A stretch of 64,000 nt of DNA from DASYQD01 sp036005845 (GTDB taxonomy: Bacteria > Acidobacteriota > Thermoanaerobaculia > Multivoradales > JAIOJS01). Location of the stretch: the NCBI GenBank assembly GCA_036005845.1, contig DASYQD010000039.1:35665-99664 (forward strand), read 5' to 3'. The notes below the pieces were generated by a model, which did no database searches, had not been told where the DNA came from, and saw only the letters and a list, made by a program, of their open reading frames with translations. Made by a program: the position numbers and the translations under genes. The stretch's first letter is position 1. Every line of letters starts with the position of its first letter. This document shows, one piece after another, positions 9,379 through 20,240 of this stretch.

Positions 9379-11118
9379 CTATTTCGAGACCAGGTTGGTC
9401 TCGACGGTGGCGCGCCCGTCGGTCGCCTGGTTGAAGTACTCCATCCAGCGGGAGCGGATGCGGTCGAGCTTCTCGACCGAGCCCGGCTTCGGCGCCTCGC
9501 CGTTCTTCGTCACCAGGATGAACGCCATGCGGAAGTTCTTCTGCGCCGCGGCGCTGCCGGCGGCGGGCACGCGCGGTCCCTCGGCGGCGATGACGTCCTG
9601 GATGCTGAAGTCCTCGCGAGTGCCGTGGAAACGGATGCCGGTGGCCGGCGCCTCGCCGGTCTGGTTGCCGGTGTTGCCGTCAACGTAGAACATGTCCGGC
9701 ACCTCGCCGGGCGCGCGGACGCCCATCACGTACTGGTCGAGCGCGCTGAAGCCCTCGGTCGCCGCCACGGTGGTGAAGGTGCCGTCGCCGTTGTCCTGGA
9801 TCCGGTTGCCCTCCATGTCGGAGGCCTCGGAGTTGAAGTTGAAGTTCCAGTGCGACAGCGCGCGCCCGAGCAGCGCCGGGTTGTCGGGGCTGTTGACGCG
9901 CAGGAAGGCCAGCCAGCGGTGGCCCGTCTCTTGGCCGAGGACGTCCATGGTCGTGTTGGTGCCGAGGAAGGTGGTGTCGGGGTTGTCGGGGTAGTTGGCC
10001 AGCGAGCCCATCTGCACGAAGCTGCGCAGGCGGCCGTGGCTGCCGGCGATGCTGCTGGCGTCGAAGATCTGCTGGCCGATGCCCTTGATCTCGTTCTTCA
10101 CTCCGAACTCGTAGGCGAAGGCGCCGCCGCCGAGGAGGATCTGCGGGAAGTCGAGGAAGACGACCAGGTGGTCGTACTGGTCCGCGAAGCCGCTGAAGAA
10201 CATGTTGGCGATGCCCATGTCGTCGAGGCCGGAGCGCTTGGAGAACTGCTCCGCGACCGCGCCGCTGGCGATCGTCACCGGCAGGTCCGACTGGTAGTCG
10301 ACGAGCTTGAAGGCGCCGCCGTCGCCCGGAGCGATGCCGACCACCGCCTCGTCGGCCTCGAGGTCGCCGAAGGCGAAGGTGATCTTGCCCGTCTTGTCGA
10401 GCTTCACCTGGAAGGTCGACAGCCGGCTGGTGCCGAACTGCGGCAGCCGGTACCAGGTGACGATCGCCGCCGACTTGCTGGTGCTCACGTACACCCCGGC
10501 GTCATCGGCGGCGGTCTCGGGGTTGAGGTCGACGAAGAAGGGCGCGATGCGCGGCGGCCCGTTGAGGAAGCGCTGCACGCTGCGCTCGGTGGACTCGGCA
10601 TCGGGAACGCCGAAGGTGATGTTGCCGTCGGAGTGCACCAGCATGCTCGAGTACTTCTTGGTGAAGAAGGAGAACTTGAAGCCCTTCGGGAAGCTGACGG
10701 CGCGCACGTCGTCGTCGCCGAGGTCGAGCTTGGTGCCCGGCGGCGGATCGGCGAGGTTGCCGCCCGTGGTCGCCACCTGATAGCCCTTGCCCTTCGGGGT
10801 GTACGCGATGCCGATGCCGGCGACGTCGACCGGGTTGGGGCTGGTGAGGATGCTGCCGTCATCCGAGAGCACGGCGATGTCGCCCGCCGCTTCGGCCGAA
10901 GGCGCGCTGATGGCGGCCTTGTCGAGGTTGCCCGGGTCGCGGTCGACGCGAGCCCGCTCGCGCTCGTGCTCGTCGTGCACGCCGACGGCGACGGCCAGGG
11001 TTCCGCGGGTGGTGCCGCACCAGGCGTCGGGATCGCCGTCGAGACGGGCGAGGGCCGGAGCGGCAAGGGATGACAGGGCGAGTAGGACGAGCGGCGCGGT
11101 GACTCTCTTCAACGGCAT
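9379..11118 (-). CDS. Secreted protein with NIDO-like region and degenerate metallopeptidase motif
   Basis: A 579-residue protein with a signal peptide (hydrophobic VTAPLVLLALSSLAAPALA). Residues about 150-290 contain a nidogen-like pattern (HSDGNITFG, then IAPFFVDLNPETA, then STFQVKLDKTGKITFAFG). Further on, QETGH at 396-400 followed by RWLAFLRV sits where an HExxH zinc motif would be expected in a gluzincin/metzincin-like protein, but the first His is Gln. It may therefore be a pseudo-peptidase, or bind metal differently. The product is predicted to be exported. Its function is not known to me. Confidence 0.75.
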   Translation of the reverse strand: MPLKRVTAPLVLLALSSLAAPALARLDGDPDAWCGTTRGTLAVAVGVHDEHERERARVDRDPGNLDKAAISAPSAEAAGDIAVLSDDGSILTSPNPVDVAGIGIAYTPKGKGYQVATTGGNLADPPPGTKLDLGDDDVRAVSFPKGFKFSFFTKKYSSMLVHSDGNITFGVPDAESTERSVQRFLNGPPRIAPFFVDLNPETAADDAGVYVSTSKSAAIVTWYRLPQFGTSRLSTFQVKLDKTGKITFAFGDLEADEAVVGIAPGDGGAFKLVDYQSDLPVTIASGAVAEQFSKRSGLDDMGIANMFFSGFADQYDHLVVFLDFPQILLGGGAFAYEFGVKNEIKGIGQQIFDASSIAGSHGRLRSFVQMGSLANYPDNPDTTFLGTNTTMDVLGQETGHRWLAFLRVNSPDNPALLGRALSHWNFNFNSEASDMEGNRIQDNGDGTFTTVAATEGFSALDQYVMGVRAPGEVPDMFYVDGNTGNQTGEAPATGIRFHGTREDFSIQDVIAAEGPRVPAAGSAAAQKNFRMAFILVTKNGEAPKPGSVEKLDRIRSRWMEYFNQATDGRATVETNLVSK

Positions 11119-11216
11119 CTGGATTCCCCTAGAAGAAGTGTGACGCGGTGGGTGGAGGCCACACGAAGTTTAGCAGTTGAGTTAGAGGATCGCGGGACGC
11201 CATATCCTTCGCGCCG

Positions 11217-12482
<1,266 letters not shown>

Positions 12483-12502
12483 TCCTTACTGGAGGTAAGG
12501 GA

Positions 12503-12748
12503 ATGGCTACCGCTACGTTGACCAGCAAGGGCCAGATCACCCTTCCGAAAGCCGTCCGTGAACGCCTGCGGGTCGACAGTGGGGACCAGGTGGATTTCGT
12601 CGTCAACGACCGCGGCGACGTGGTGGTGCGGGCGGCGACGCTCGACGTCTCGGAGCTCAAAGGCCTGTTGAAGCGCTCGCGCGCCAGACCGGTAACCATC
12701 GAGGAGATGAACGCGGCGATCACGCGCGCTCACACGAGGAAGCGTTGA
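12503..12748 (+). CDS. AbrB/MazE-type antitoxin of a PIN-toxin pair
   Basis: An 81-residue protein with the SpoVT/AbrB swapped-hairpin signature (LTSKGQITLPKAVRERLRV). The C-terminal tail LLKRSRARPVTIEEMNAAI is the toxin-binding type. The start is chosen at the ATG after the GGAGGT ribosome-binding site at 12491-12496; an upstream ATG at 12479 overlaps the MFS stop and lacks this site. It would bind its own promoter and neutralise the PIN toxin, whose start codon overlaps its stop. Confidence 0.93.
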   Translation: MATATLTSKGQITLPKAVRERLRVDSGDQVDFVVNDRGDVVVRAATLDVSELKGLLKRSRARPVTIEEMNAAITRAHTRKR

Positions 12749-13140
12749 AGGGACTGGACACCAACGTCCTGGTGCGCTACCTCACTCAGGACGATCCGCA
12801 GCAGGCCCGGGCCGCCAATGCGGTGATCGCCCGCGCCGTCGAAGAGAGCTCGCGTTTGCGGGTGGATGACGTAGTGGTCTGCGAAGTGGTCTGGGTGCTT
12901 CGCCATGCGTATCGCTTCGACCGCCGCACGATCTCGTCGACGTTGGACAAGGTCTTGAGCACCGGTCTCTTCGCCTTCGAGGATCGCGAAAGGCTCCGAC
13001 AGGCGCTCGACGACTACCGCGGCAGCCGCGGCGATTTCGCGGACTACGTGATCGGGCGGCGAAACCTCAGCTCCGGCTGCGAGAGCACCGTCACGTTCGA
13101 CCGAGACCTCGAAAGCAGCCCGGCATTCACGCTTCTCTGA
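12745..13140 (+). CDS. vapC: VapC-type PIN-domain ribonuclease toxin
   Basis: A 131-residue PIN domain. Acidic active-site residues visible are D5 (GLDTNVLVRYL), E47 (VCEVVW), D97/D100 (GDFADYVIG) and D119 (TFDRD). The start is a TTG overlapping the antitoxin stop (TTGA), so toxin translation is coupled to antitoxin. PIN toxins cut specific tRNAs or rRNA; the target is unknown. The final residues look complete, so the toxin may be active. Confidence 0.9.
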   Translation: MKGLDTNVLVRYLTQDDPQQARAANAVIARAVEESSRLRVDDVVVCEVVWVLRHAYRFDRRTISSTLDKVLSTGLFAFEDRERLRQALDDYRGSRGDFADYVIGRRNLSSGCESTVTFDRDLESSPAFTLL

Positions 13141-13149
13141 CGTATTACG

Positions 13150-13311
13150 CTGATTTCGGATGCACAAATCGCCATTCGCGGCATCGAAGTGCCGTTGAGC
13201 CTCGAGGTGGGCCAAGCGCTTCGCCTCACCGACGACGAGCTGTTCGAGCTCTCCCGGGGCCAAGATTCGGCGAAACCGGTCGCCCCGCAGGCGGCTCGCG
13301 TCGGACTGTAA
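13150..13311 (+). pseudogene. Possible remnant of a Uma2-type nuclease N terminus, in an otherwise empty gap (13141-13493)
   Basis: In this 353-base stretch the only coding-like signal is a 53-codon open frame, with no clear start codon, reading PLSLEVGQALRLTDDELFELS. The phrase LTDDELFELS resembles the beginning of Uma2-family nucleases. It stops at a TAA at 13309-13311 before any catalytic region, so it looks like a truncated relic. The rest, 13312-13493, has only a ribosome-binding site (AAGGAGGA near 13481) for the next gene. Confidence 0.3.
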
Positions 13312-13493
13312 TGGGCACTGGCGGCAGGGGATGTCGCCTCCGGCGGCAGTGGCGCCTCCGCGTCCCCGCTTGCCCTCGCCGCCCGCCCAGGCCGCTGTCA
13401 TGCGCGTCCTCGAGAGATCGAAGCTCGCCGTGTTCCTTGAAAAACGCTAGACGCGTCCGTCTCTGAGTTTGGAGACTAGAAGGAGGACAACCC

Positions 13494-15017
13494 ATGCCTC
13501 AGCTCGAGATCCTGGACCGCCTGATCGCAGTGGTTGTGGTCCTGCTTCTGCTCAGTCTTCTCGTGCAGTCGATCCAAAGTCTGTTCAAGCAACTCATGCG
13601 GTTCAAGTCCCGGCAGCTCGAGAGCTCGTTGGTGGACCTATTCGAGGCCGCGCTCGGCCAACAGAATGCTGGACGATTCGCCAAGTGGGGTGGCATGTCG
13701 TCCCTGCGGCTCGATCGCTGGTCCCTACGCAGCCAGGCCTCGCCCGCAACCCGAGAGCTCGTCAAGCGGGTGCTCGATCAATTCCGGGCAATCGGCCGCC
13801 TGACCGCCACGGCTGGCAACGCCATCGAGTCCCTCGCTAAGGAGGACCTCCTCAAGGTCGTTGGACGGGTAGCCCCGGACTCGTTCGTCGAGCGATTCAC
13901 TCACGCCCTCCAACTCGCTTGCGACGAAGCGGTGGGGCTGCGAGCGGCCATGGAAGCGATCCGAATGGATGACTTGCCGGGCGATGCCAGCGCCGCCTAC
14001 GCCCGCACGAAACAGGCGCTGTCGCCCATCCTGGCGGACCTGGCAACGCTCCTCTCACCGCCGGCAGCACCGGCGCCCGGTCAACAAGCTACCCCGCCGG
14101 CCGTTCGCGCGGACCTCCTCACTTCCGACATCTTGCGGCTGCGCGACGTGTCCCTGGACGACGTGTTGCAAGTGCTGGCAGGCGTTCAAAAGACAGTCAG
14201 CGAACAGCTGTCGAAAGACGCCGGAAACTTGGCCCTCAAGAGCGTCGAGTCGGGCTTGAAATCGGTCGCCGCCAGGATCGCTGGGCTGCAGCGCCTGGTA
14301 GACGACGCCCTCTCGCCGCTCCGCGCGCGGCTGGCGTCGATCGAGACCTGGTACGACACGGTGATGCAGGGCTTCGAGGAGCGCCACCATCGCAGCATGA
14401 AGGCGTGGGCCTTGGCGATCAGCCTGTTCGTGGTCGTCTTCCTCAACGTCAACCTGCTCGACGTCTACCGCACCAGCACCGCCAACGCCACGGAGCTGGC
14501 AAAGTACGAGGACCTTGCGGATCGACTACTCGCGCGAGCCGAGAAGCAAAAGCAAGCGGCGATCGAGCAAGAGAGCAAGTCGGCCGCGACCGACCAAGAG
14601 AACAAGCCAGCAAATACCAGCGCTGCCGGCAAGAAGGAGCCAGCGCCCGAGCAGGCGAACCGGCCCGCGAATGCCGGGGCCGCTGCCAAGAAGGAGTCGA
14701 CGGAACCAGCGCCCGATCCCCTGCGGGAGGAGATCAACCTCCGGCGGAACGAGATTGCCACCGACTTGAAGACGGCGAGCACCCTGGGCCTCGGCTGGAG
14801 AGCCTGGCCCAGCCTGCCCAAGGACAAGAAGCAACTCCTGGCAGCGGCCAAGCGGATAGGAGTCGGCTGGTTGCCGGCGGCCTTCCTGGTCTGGCTCGGT
14901 GCCCCGTTCTGGCACGACGTTCTCGAAGCCCTGTTCGGGCTCAAGCGCCTCGTCCGCAAGCGGGCCGACGTGAAGAACGTCGAAGAGGAAAGCGGCGCCG
15001 GTAACCCGCAGCCCTAG
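13494..15017 (+). CDS. Unknown membrane protein with long helical middle domain
   Basis: A 507-residue protein. A transmembrane helix at about 8-27 (LIAVVVVLLLLSLLVQSI) is followed by a long, mostly helical cytoplasmic or periplasmic domain, a second membrane segment at about 303-322 (AWALAISLFVVVFLNVNLL), a low-complexity Glu/Lys/Ala/Pro region with two related repeats around residues 365-405, and a third membrane segment at about 453-472 (WLPAAFLVWLGAPFWHDVL). The GAPFWHDVLEALFGL end resembles a C terminus I have seen in unnamed membrane proteins from many bacteria, without known function. It follows a toxin-antitoxin pair and a nuclease relic, suggesting an accessory insertion. Confidence 0.8.
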   Translation: MPQLEILDRLIAVVVVLLLLSLLVQSIQSLFKQLMRFKSRQLESSLVDLFEAALGQQNAGRFAKWGGMSSLRLDRWSLRSQASPATRELVKRVLDQFRAIGRLTATAGNAIESLAKEDLLKVVGRVAPDSFVERFTHALQLACDEAVGLRAAMEAIRMDDLPGDASAAYARTKQALSPILADLATLLSPPAAPAPGQQATPPAVRADLLTSDILRLRDVSLDDVLQVLAGVQKTVSEQLSKDAGNLALKSVESGLKSVAARIAGLQRLVDDALSPLRARLASIETWYDTVMQGFEERHHRSMKAWALAISLFVVVFLNVNLLDVYRTSTANATELAKYEDLADRLLARAEKQKQAAIEQESKSAATDQENKPANTSAAGKKEPAPEQANRPANAGAAAKKESTEPAPDPLREEINLRRNEIATDLKTASTLGLGWRAWPSLPKDKKQLLAAAKRIGVGWLPAAFLVWLGAPFWHDVLEALFGLKRLVRKRADVKNVEEESGAGNPQP

Positions 15018-15154
15018 ACCGCGAGGCTCCTGGCAAACGGGGAACAGTCCCGGACCGTGCCGACGCCGGCCGGGCACGCAAGTGGCCGCGGCCGCCCTGC
15101 GGCGACCGCGGCACCTCTGCTTCCGATGGGCGGAGTCCGTCGGCGCGTCAGCAG

Positions 15155-16981
15155 CTAGCGCGCATCACTCGCGCCGGGCTTCCCGTTGCCGCCCACGGTC
15201 TGCCCCTGCAGGAACCTGGCGAGGAAGACGTCGCCCAGCCCCGCGCTGCCGCCGACGGCGATGTCGGGGACGAGCTTCATCTTGTTCTCCGACAGCGTGG
15301 TGGCGAGCTGCATGGCGGTGTAGCCGCCGGTGCCGACCGCTTCGACGCCGAGCTTGTACGACTCCGCCCGGGCGACGCCCACCACACGCGTCGCCTCGGC
15401 TTCGGCGCCGGCGCGCATGCGGACCGCCGCCGCCTCGGCCTCGGCGCGCTGGCGCAGCGCGCCGGCCTCACCCTTCGCCGACTCGACGTGCGCCGTCGCC
15501 TGGCGCTCGGCGATACGCACCTGCTGCTCGCTGCGCACGACCTCGGCCTGCAGGTTGGCCACCGCCGTCTCGCGCTCGAGCTCCTGCCGGCGCATCTGTG
15601 CCTCGCGCTGCGCCTCGAAGGTGTGGCGCAGCTCGTCGGCGATCTTCCGGTCGGTCTGCGTCTTCATCAGCTCGGCCGGCGGCACGATGTCGCCGATCAA
15701 GGTGTCGATGCACTCGACGTCGTAGGCCTCGACGGCCTGCCTGATCGCCTCGTACGCCTGCTGCTGGCGGTCACTCCTGGCGGAGAGGAACTCGAGCACC
15801 GTCACCTCCTGCGCCGAGTTGCGGAAGTAGTTGGCGACCGTCGGCTGCAGCACGTGGTCGACGAGGTTCTGCATCGAGCCGACGCGCGAGATCACCCGCG
15901 GCGCGTTGCGCATGCCGATGTGGATGATCTGCGAGACGTCGAGCGAGAAGGCGAAGCCGTCCTTGCTGCGCACGGTGATCGGCGACAGCCGCTGGTCGTA
16001 CTGGTGCGCCTCGGTGCGCTGCGCCCAGTTGAGCACGATGTTGGTGGTCGGCACCAGCTCGACCTTCATCACCCGGCTATTGAGCGGGTGCTTGCCGGGC
16101 AGCAGCGGCTCGATCCACACGCCCTTGCGCCCGCGCTCGACGAGGTCGCCGTGGGTGAAAGTATCGCCGCTCAAGTCGACGTGCTCGTCGCCGACGTAGC
16201 TCACCACCACGCCGACGTAGCCGATCGGCACCTCGGTCATCGCGACGAGCTCGACCTGCACGAACCAGGGGTTGAGGTTCCACGAGCCGGCGAGCAGGAC
16301 TTCCTCCTGCAGACCGCGGCAGCCGCCGGCGGCGAGGAACTTCTCACCCGACTGGAAGCTGTCGTGCCCGGCCACCGTCGGACCGGCGAGGTCGCCGGCC
16401 GTGATCGGGCGGCCGTCGAGCGTGGTGACGATGCCCACCTTCTCCGGCGGCACGCGTTGCACCTGCAGCAGCGCCGGGTCGAGCTCGTGCTGGCGGGCGT
16501 TTTTGGCGGTGATCACCTCGAACAGCGCCGGGTTGATGCGGTAGGAACCGGCCGTGAGGAAGGCGATCTGGCGGCCGCGCTCGCCGCCCTTCTTGAGGAA
16601 GGCCTCGGCGTCCTGGAAGCGGTCGCAGGGCACGTCCTTGGCGAGGATGCGGCCGGGCGGCACGGCGGCGCCGTCGACCGCCTTGACGAGGGCGATCTCG
16701 CCGGCCGGCACCTGCACGAGCGGGACGCGCAGCACCTTGTAGCGCCAGCGCCAGAACCCCCAGTGCCAGCCGGGAGGCAGTAGGCGCGCCTGGTAGCCGG
16801 CCTCGCCGTCGGCGGCGATCAACCGGCCGGGAGGCAGCGCGCGGCCGAACCGCTTGATGACGAGCCCCGAGAGGTGCTCGGGGATGAAGCGGCTCGAGAG
16901 CCACGCCAGGAAGGCGAAGAGCACGATGCCAAGCGAGGCCGTGAAGGCGAGGAAGATCGAAGTAGAGACGAACGCGAACAT
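15155..16981 (-). CDS. SPFH/flotillin-like membrane protein
   Basis: A 608-residue protein. An N-terminal membrane helix (about residues 8-30) is followed by a prohibitin/SPFH domain (about 225-430) with VEVVPTTN-like and SKDGFAFSLDVSQIIHI segments, a Glu/Ala/Arg-rich coiled coil at about 440-545, and a C-terminal YTAMQLATTLSENKMKLVPDI region typical of flotillins. It would form large ring-like assemblies on the inner membrane. A -24/-12 promoter lies just upstream, and an AAGGAG ribosome-binding site precedes the ATG by about 8 bases. It is divergent from a sigma-54 activator gene, probably its regulator. Confidence 0.88.
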   Translation of the reverse strand: MFAFVSTSIFLAFTASLGIVLFAFLAWLSSRFIPEHLSGLVIKRFGRALPPGRLIAADGEAGYQARLLPPGWHWGFWRWRYKVLRVPLVQVPAGEIALVKAVDGAAVPPGRILAKDVPCDRFQDAEAFLKKGGERGRQIAFLTAGSYRINPALFEVITAKNARQHELDPALLQVQRVPPEKVGIVTTLDGRPITAGDLAGPTVAGHDSFQSGEKFLAAGGCRGLQEEVLLAGSWNLNPWFVQVELVAMTEVPIGYVGVVVSYVGDEHVDLSGDTFTHGDLVERGRKGVWIEPLLPGKHPLNSRVMKVELVPTTNIVLNWAQRTEAHQYDQRLSPITVRSKDGFAFSLDVSQIIHIGMRNAPRVISRVGSMQNLVDHVLQPTVANYFRNSAQEVTVLEFLSARSDRQQQAYEAIRQAVEAYDVECIDTLIGDIVPPAELMKTQTDRKIADELRHTFEAQREAQMRRQELERETAVANLQAEVVRSEQQVRIAERQATAHVESAKGEAGALRQRAEAEAAAVRMRAGAEAEATRVVGVARAESYKLGVEAVGTGGYTAMQLATTLSENKMKLVPDIAVGGSAGLGDVFLARFLQGQTVGGNGKPGASDAR

Positions 16982-17010
16982 GACTGGGCTCCTTTCTGCG
17001 GAGGTCGAAG

Positions 17011-17026
17011 AGCACCGGTCCTGCCA
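17011..17026 (-). promoter_or_regulatory. Sigma-54 (-24/-12) promoter of the SPFH gene
   Basis: On the minus strand the 16 bases read TGGCAGG-ACCG-GTGCT, against the consensus TGGCACG-N4-TTGCA. The invariant GG and GC doublets are 12 bases apart as required. Transcription would begin near 17000, leaving a short leader with the AAGGAG ribosome-binding site before the ATG at 16981. A sigma-54 activator is encoded divergently next to it. Confidence 0.75.
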
Positions 17027-17137
17027 TGGCGTAAGCCTTTGATTTCATTGAGCCTAAATACGGAAGAACCGCGCTTGATGAGAAACCTATTGACCGAAAC
17101 AGCATTACAATGATGCACGATGCGAATGCCCCACACT

Positions 17138-17208
17138 GTCATCGCGAGGAGCGAAGCGACGAAGCGATCTCGACGCCGAGATCGCCAGCGCCGCTCCGCG
17201 GTCTCGCG

Positions 17209-17213
<5 letters not shown>
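17138..17213. repeat. Dispersed palindromic repeat, copy 2
   Basis: The left arm at 17138-17172 is nearly identical to the right half of the copy at 9333-9369, and the right arm at about 17199-17213 (GCGGTCTCGCGATGAC region) pairs with it. It sits at the 5' end of the sigma-54 activator gene, so its arm ends in GCGATGAC, which supplies the gene's likely ATG. Translated through, the repeat would give a spurious [12 protein letters not shown] peptide. Confidence 0.85.
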
Positions 17214-18564
<1,351 letters not shown>

Positions 18565-18589
18565 GCCGCCAGCACCTCATCGCGATCGT

Positions 18590-19921
18590 TCAGTTCCAGC
18601 ACTTCCCATTCGACTGGTCGTTGATGTCGACCCAGAATCGCAATGCCTGGTTGCCGACCCCGCCATAGGCCTGGAACCCCCATCCCCAACCATCGTGAAA
18701 CTCAGCCACCCGCCAGTCGGTACCGAACTGTTGCACGCACAGTGCATTCGCCGCGACAAGGGTGGGCGGCGGGACAACCGGTGCCGTCGTGCCGATCACG
18801 CCACCCGACCAGAGACTGTTTTGGTTGGAGTTGTTGACGCCCATCGGCTTCGGGAGTGGGAACCCGTTACCACTCTTCCGGATGCAAAGCAGCGGCAGGG
18901 GCGTCGAGCACGGGGTGTCACCCGTCGTCGGATTGCAGTTGCTGCAGGCCACCCGGACGGTGCCTGTCGGTGCATTCACTCCGGCGAACGCCCACGTCAT
19001 CCCCTTTGGCGCGCAGCCCTGGTTCGCCAGTTCGAGTGCGAGCTCGTGTGACCAGGTCGCGCCGACTGCCGCCTGCGCCTCGATCTGCGGATTCGTGCCG
19101 TCCACGTTCGCGCTGCGAATAGTCGCGAACGGCGTCGTACCGTCGGCTGCCGCTGTCCAATAGAGCTTCTGATGGTAGGTGTCGATCGCGATCTTGCGCG
19201 GGTCATAACCGATCGGACCGGGATTTCCGGACGCGGGGTCCTGGAGGACCGTTGTTGCATTCCCCGCATCGGCCAGATCGACGGCCGTGATCGCTCCGTA
19301 TTGCGGCCCCGCTCCTTCGAAACCGACGACGTAGATGCGATCAGCGCAGGTATCGAGCGCGAAGCCGAAATAGGCGGCGCCCGGAAGCGCGTTCGCAAGC
19401 ATTTGCGGGGAGGTACCATTCAGGTTCGCTCGACCGATTCTGGTGCCTTTCAGCCAATACAATTTCTGCTGCGAAGGTCGGAGGTCGAGGGCGACATCGC
19501 GAAGTGTCCCGATCGTTGCCGTCGGGATCGGCAGCGCCGACACCGACGGCACGTTCACGTTCGACCGATAGATGTGCAGATTGGCTCGATCGTCCCAGTA
19601 GATCATCTGCGCGCCTGGATCGATCTCGAGATCGTCGATCCTCTCGTTGCCGACGGTCGTGAGGAGGTGTACCGGCGTGCCTCCGCTCGAGGGCGCATAC
19701 CAGATCTTGCCCGGCACGCCGGTGTCGCCCCAATAGACGCGGCCATGGACCGTGTCGACGGCAACCGGGCCGGCGGCATTCGGCCACATCGTGACGTAAG
19801 CGCCGGCGTTGCCTACGTCGCCGCGGCGAACGTGATCGCCGCCCCAGAAAAGGTGGTCAGAGGCAGTAAGGGCTGGTGCTCCGAAAAACACGATCAAGAT
19901 GGAAAGGCGGACAGACTTCAT
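18590..19921 (-). CDS. Secreted YWTD (LDL-receptor class B-like) beta-propeller protein
   Basis: A 443-residue protein with a signal peptide (SVRLSILIVFFGAPALTA). Residues about 25-320 contain repeated blades of the type VYWGD...GKIWYA, MIYWDDRANLHIYRSN, KLYWLKGTRIGRANLNG and KLYWTAAADG, which mark LDL-receptor class B propellers. After a Cys-rich stretch (VACSNCNPTTGDTPCS), the last 110 residues form a separate domain with DWRVAEFHDGWGWGF and RFWVDINDQSNGKCW, which I recognise from other exported proteobacterial proteins but cannot name. The G+C content is lower than in flanking genes. Preceded by a GGAGAAAAG ribosome-binding site. Confidence 0.8.
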   Translation of the reverse strand: MKSVRLSILIVFFGAPALTASDHLFWGGDHVRRGDVGNAGAYVTMWPNAAGPVAVDTVHGRVYWGDTGVPGKIWYAPSSGGTPVHLLTTVGNERIDDLEIDPGAQMIYWDDRANLHIYRSNVNVPSVSALPIPTATIGTLRDVALDLRPSQQKLYWLKGTRIGRANLNGTSPQMLANALPGAAYFGFALDTCADRIYVVGFEGAGPQYGAITAVDLADAGNATTVLQDPASGNPGPIGYDPRKIAIDTYHQKLYWTAAADGTTPFATIRSANVDGTNPQIEAQAAVGATWSHELALELANQGCAPKGMTWAFAGVNAPTGTVRVACSNCNPTTGDTPCSTPLPLLCIRKSGNGFPLPKPMGVNNSNQNSLWSGGVIGTTAPVVPPPTLVAANALCVQQFGTDWRVAEFHDGWGWGFQAYGGVGNQALRFWVDINDQSNGKCWN

Positions 19922-20172
19922 GATCTTTTCTCCGTTTTGAACAGATAGGAATTGCTTCTCGTGAGCTCAGGTCTACAATCGCCATGGCGAGTTGGTATTC
20001 GCGCTCGCGCCGGCGATTTCGACTTGTGCGCTCGAGACTGGTTCGCGCCCGCGCCTCCGCGAGCCGTGACCGCTCGCGCCGGGCTCGCTCGTGGCGAGCG
20101 GGTGCCCAGCGCGCTCCAATCGCTAGAAGCGCGCCGTAGCCGTGAGCGGCAGCGACCATGCTGGCGGCCGCC

Positions 20173-20240
20173 ATCCCCGCCCGGCGGGCACCGTGCGCGC
20201 CATGCCTCGCCGGCTCGGCCTCGACTCAGCGGGCCGCTAG
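20173..20240 (+). pseudogene. Remnant of a Fis-type helix-turn-helix C terminus, within a 315-base gap (19922-20236)
   Basis: A short frame ending in TAG at 20238-20240 reads AGTVRAMPRRLGLDSAGR, matching the end of the sigma-54 activator at 18.5 kb ([18 protein letters not shown]), with most nucleotides identical as well. An in-frame TAG lies just upstream, so only the tail survives. Its stop codon overlaps that of the convergent DUF899 gene. The rest of the gap (19922-20172) contains only the leader of the YWTD gene; I see nothing else in it. Confidence 0.4.

Noticed and set aside
9373..11073. A plus-strand frame opposite the NIDO-like gene
   Set aside because: Product without domain pattern; the minus-strand gene has a signal peptide and fold motifs.
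17110..17208. Upstream start of the sigma-54 activator
   Set aside because: The added residues are a translation of the palindromic repeat ([12 protein letters not shown]).
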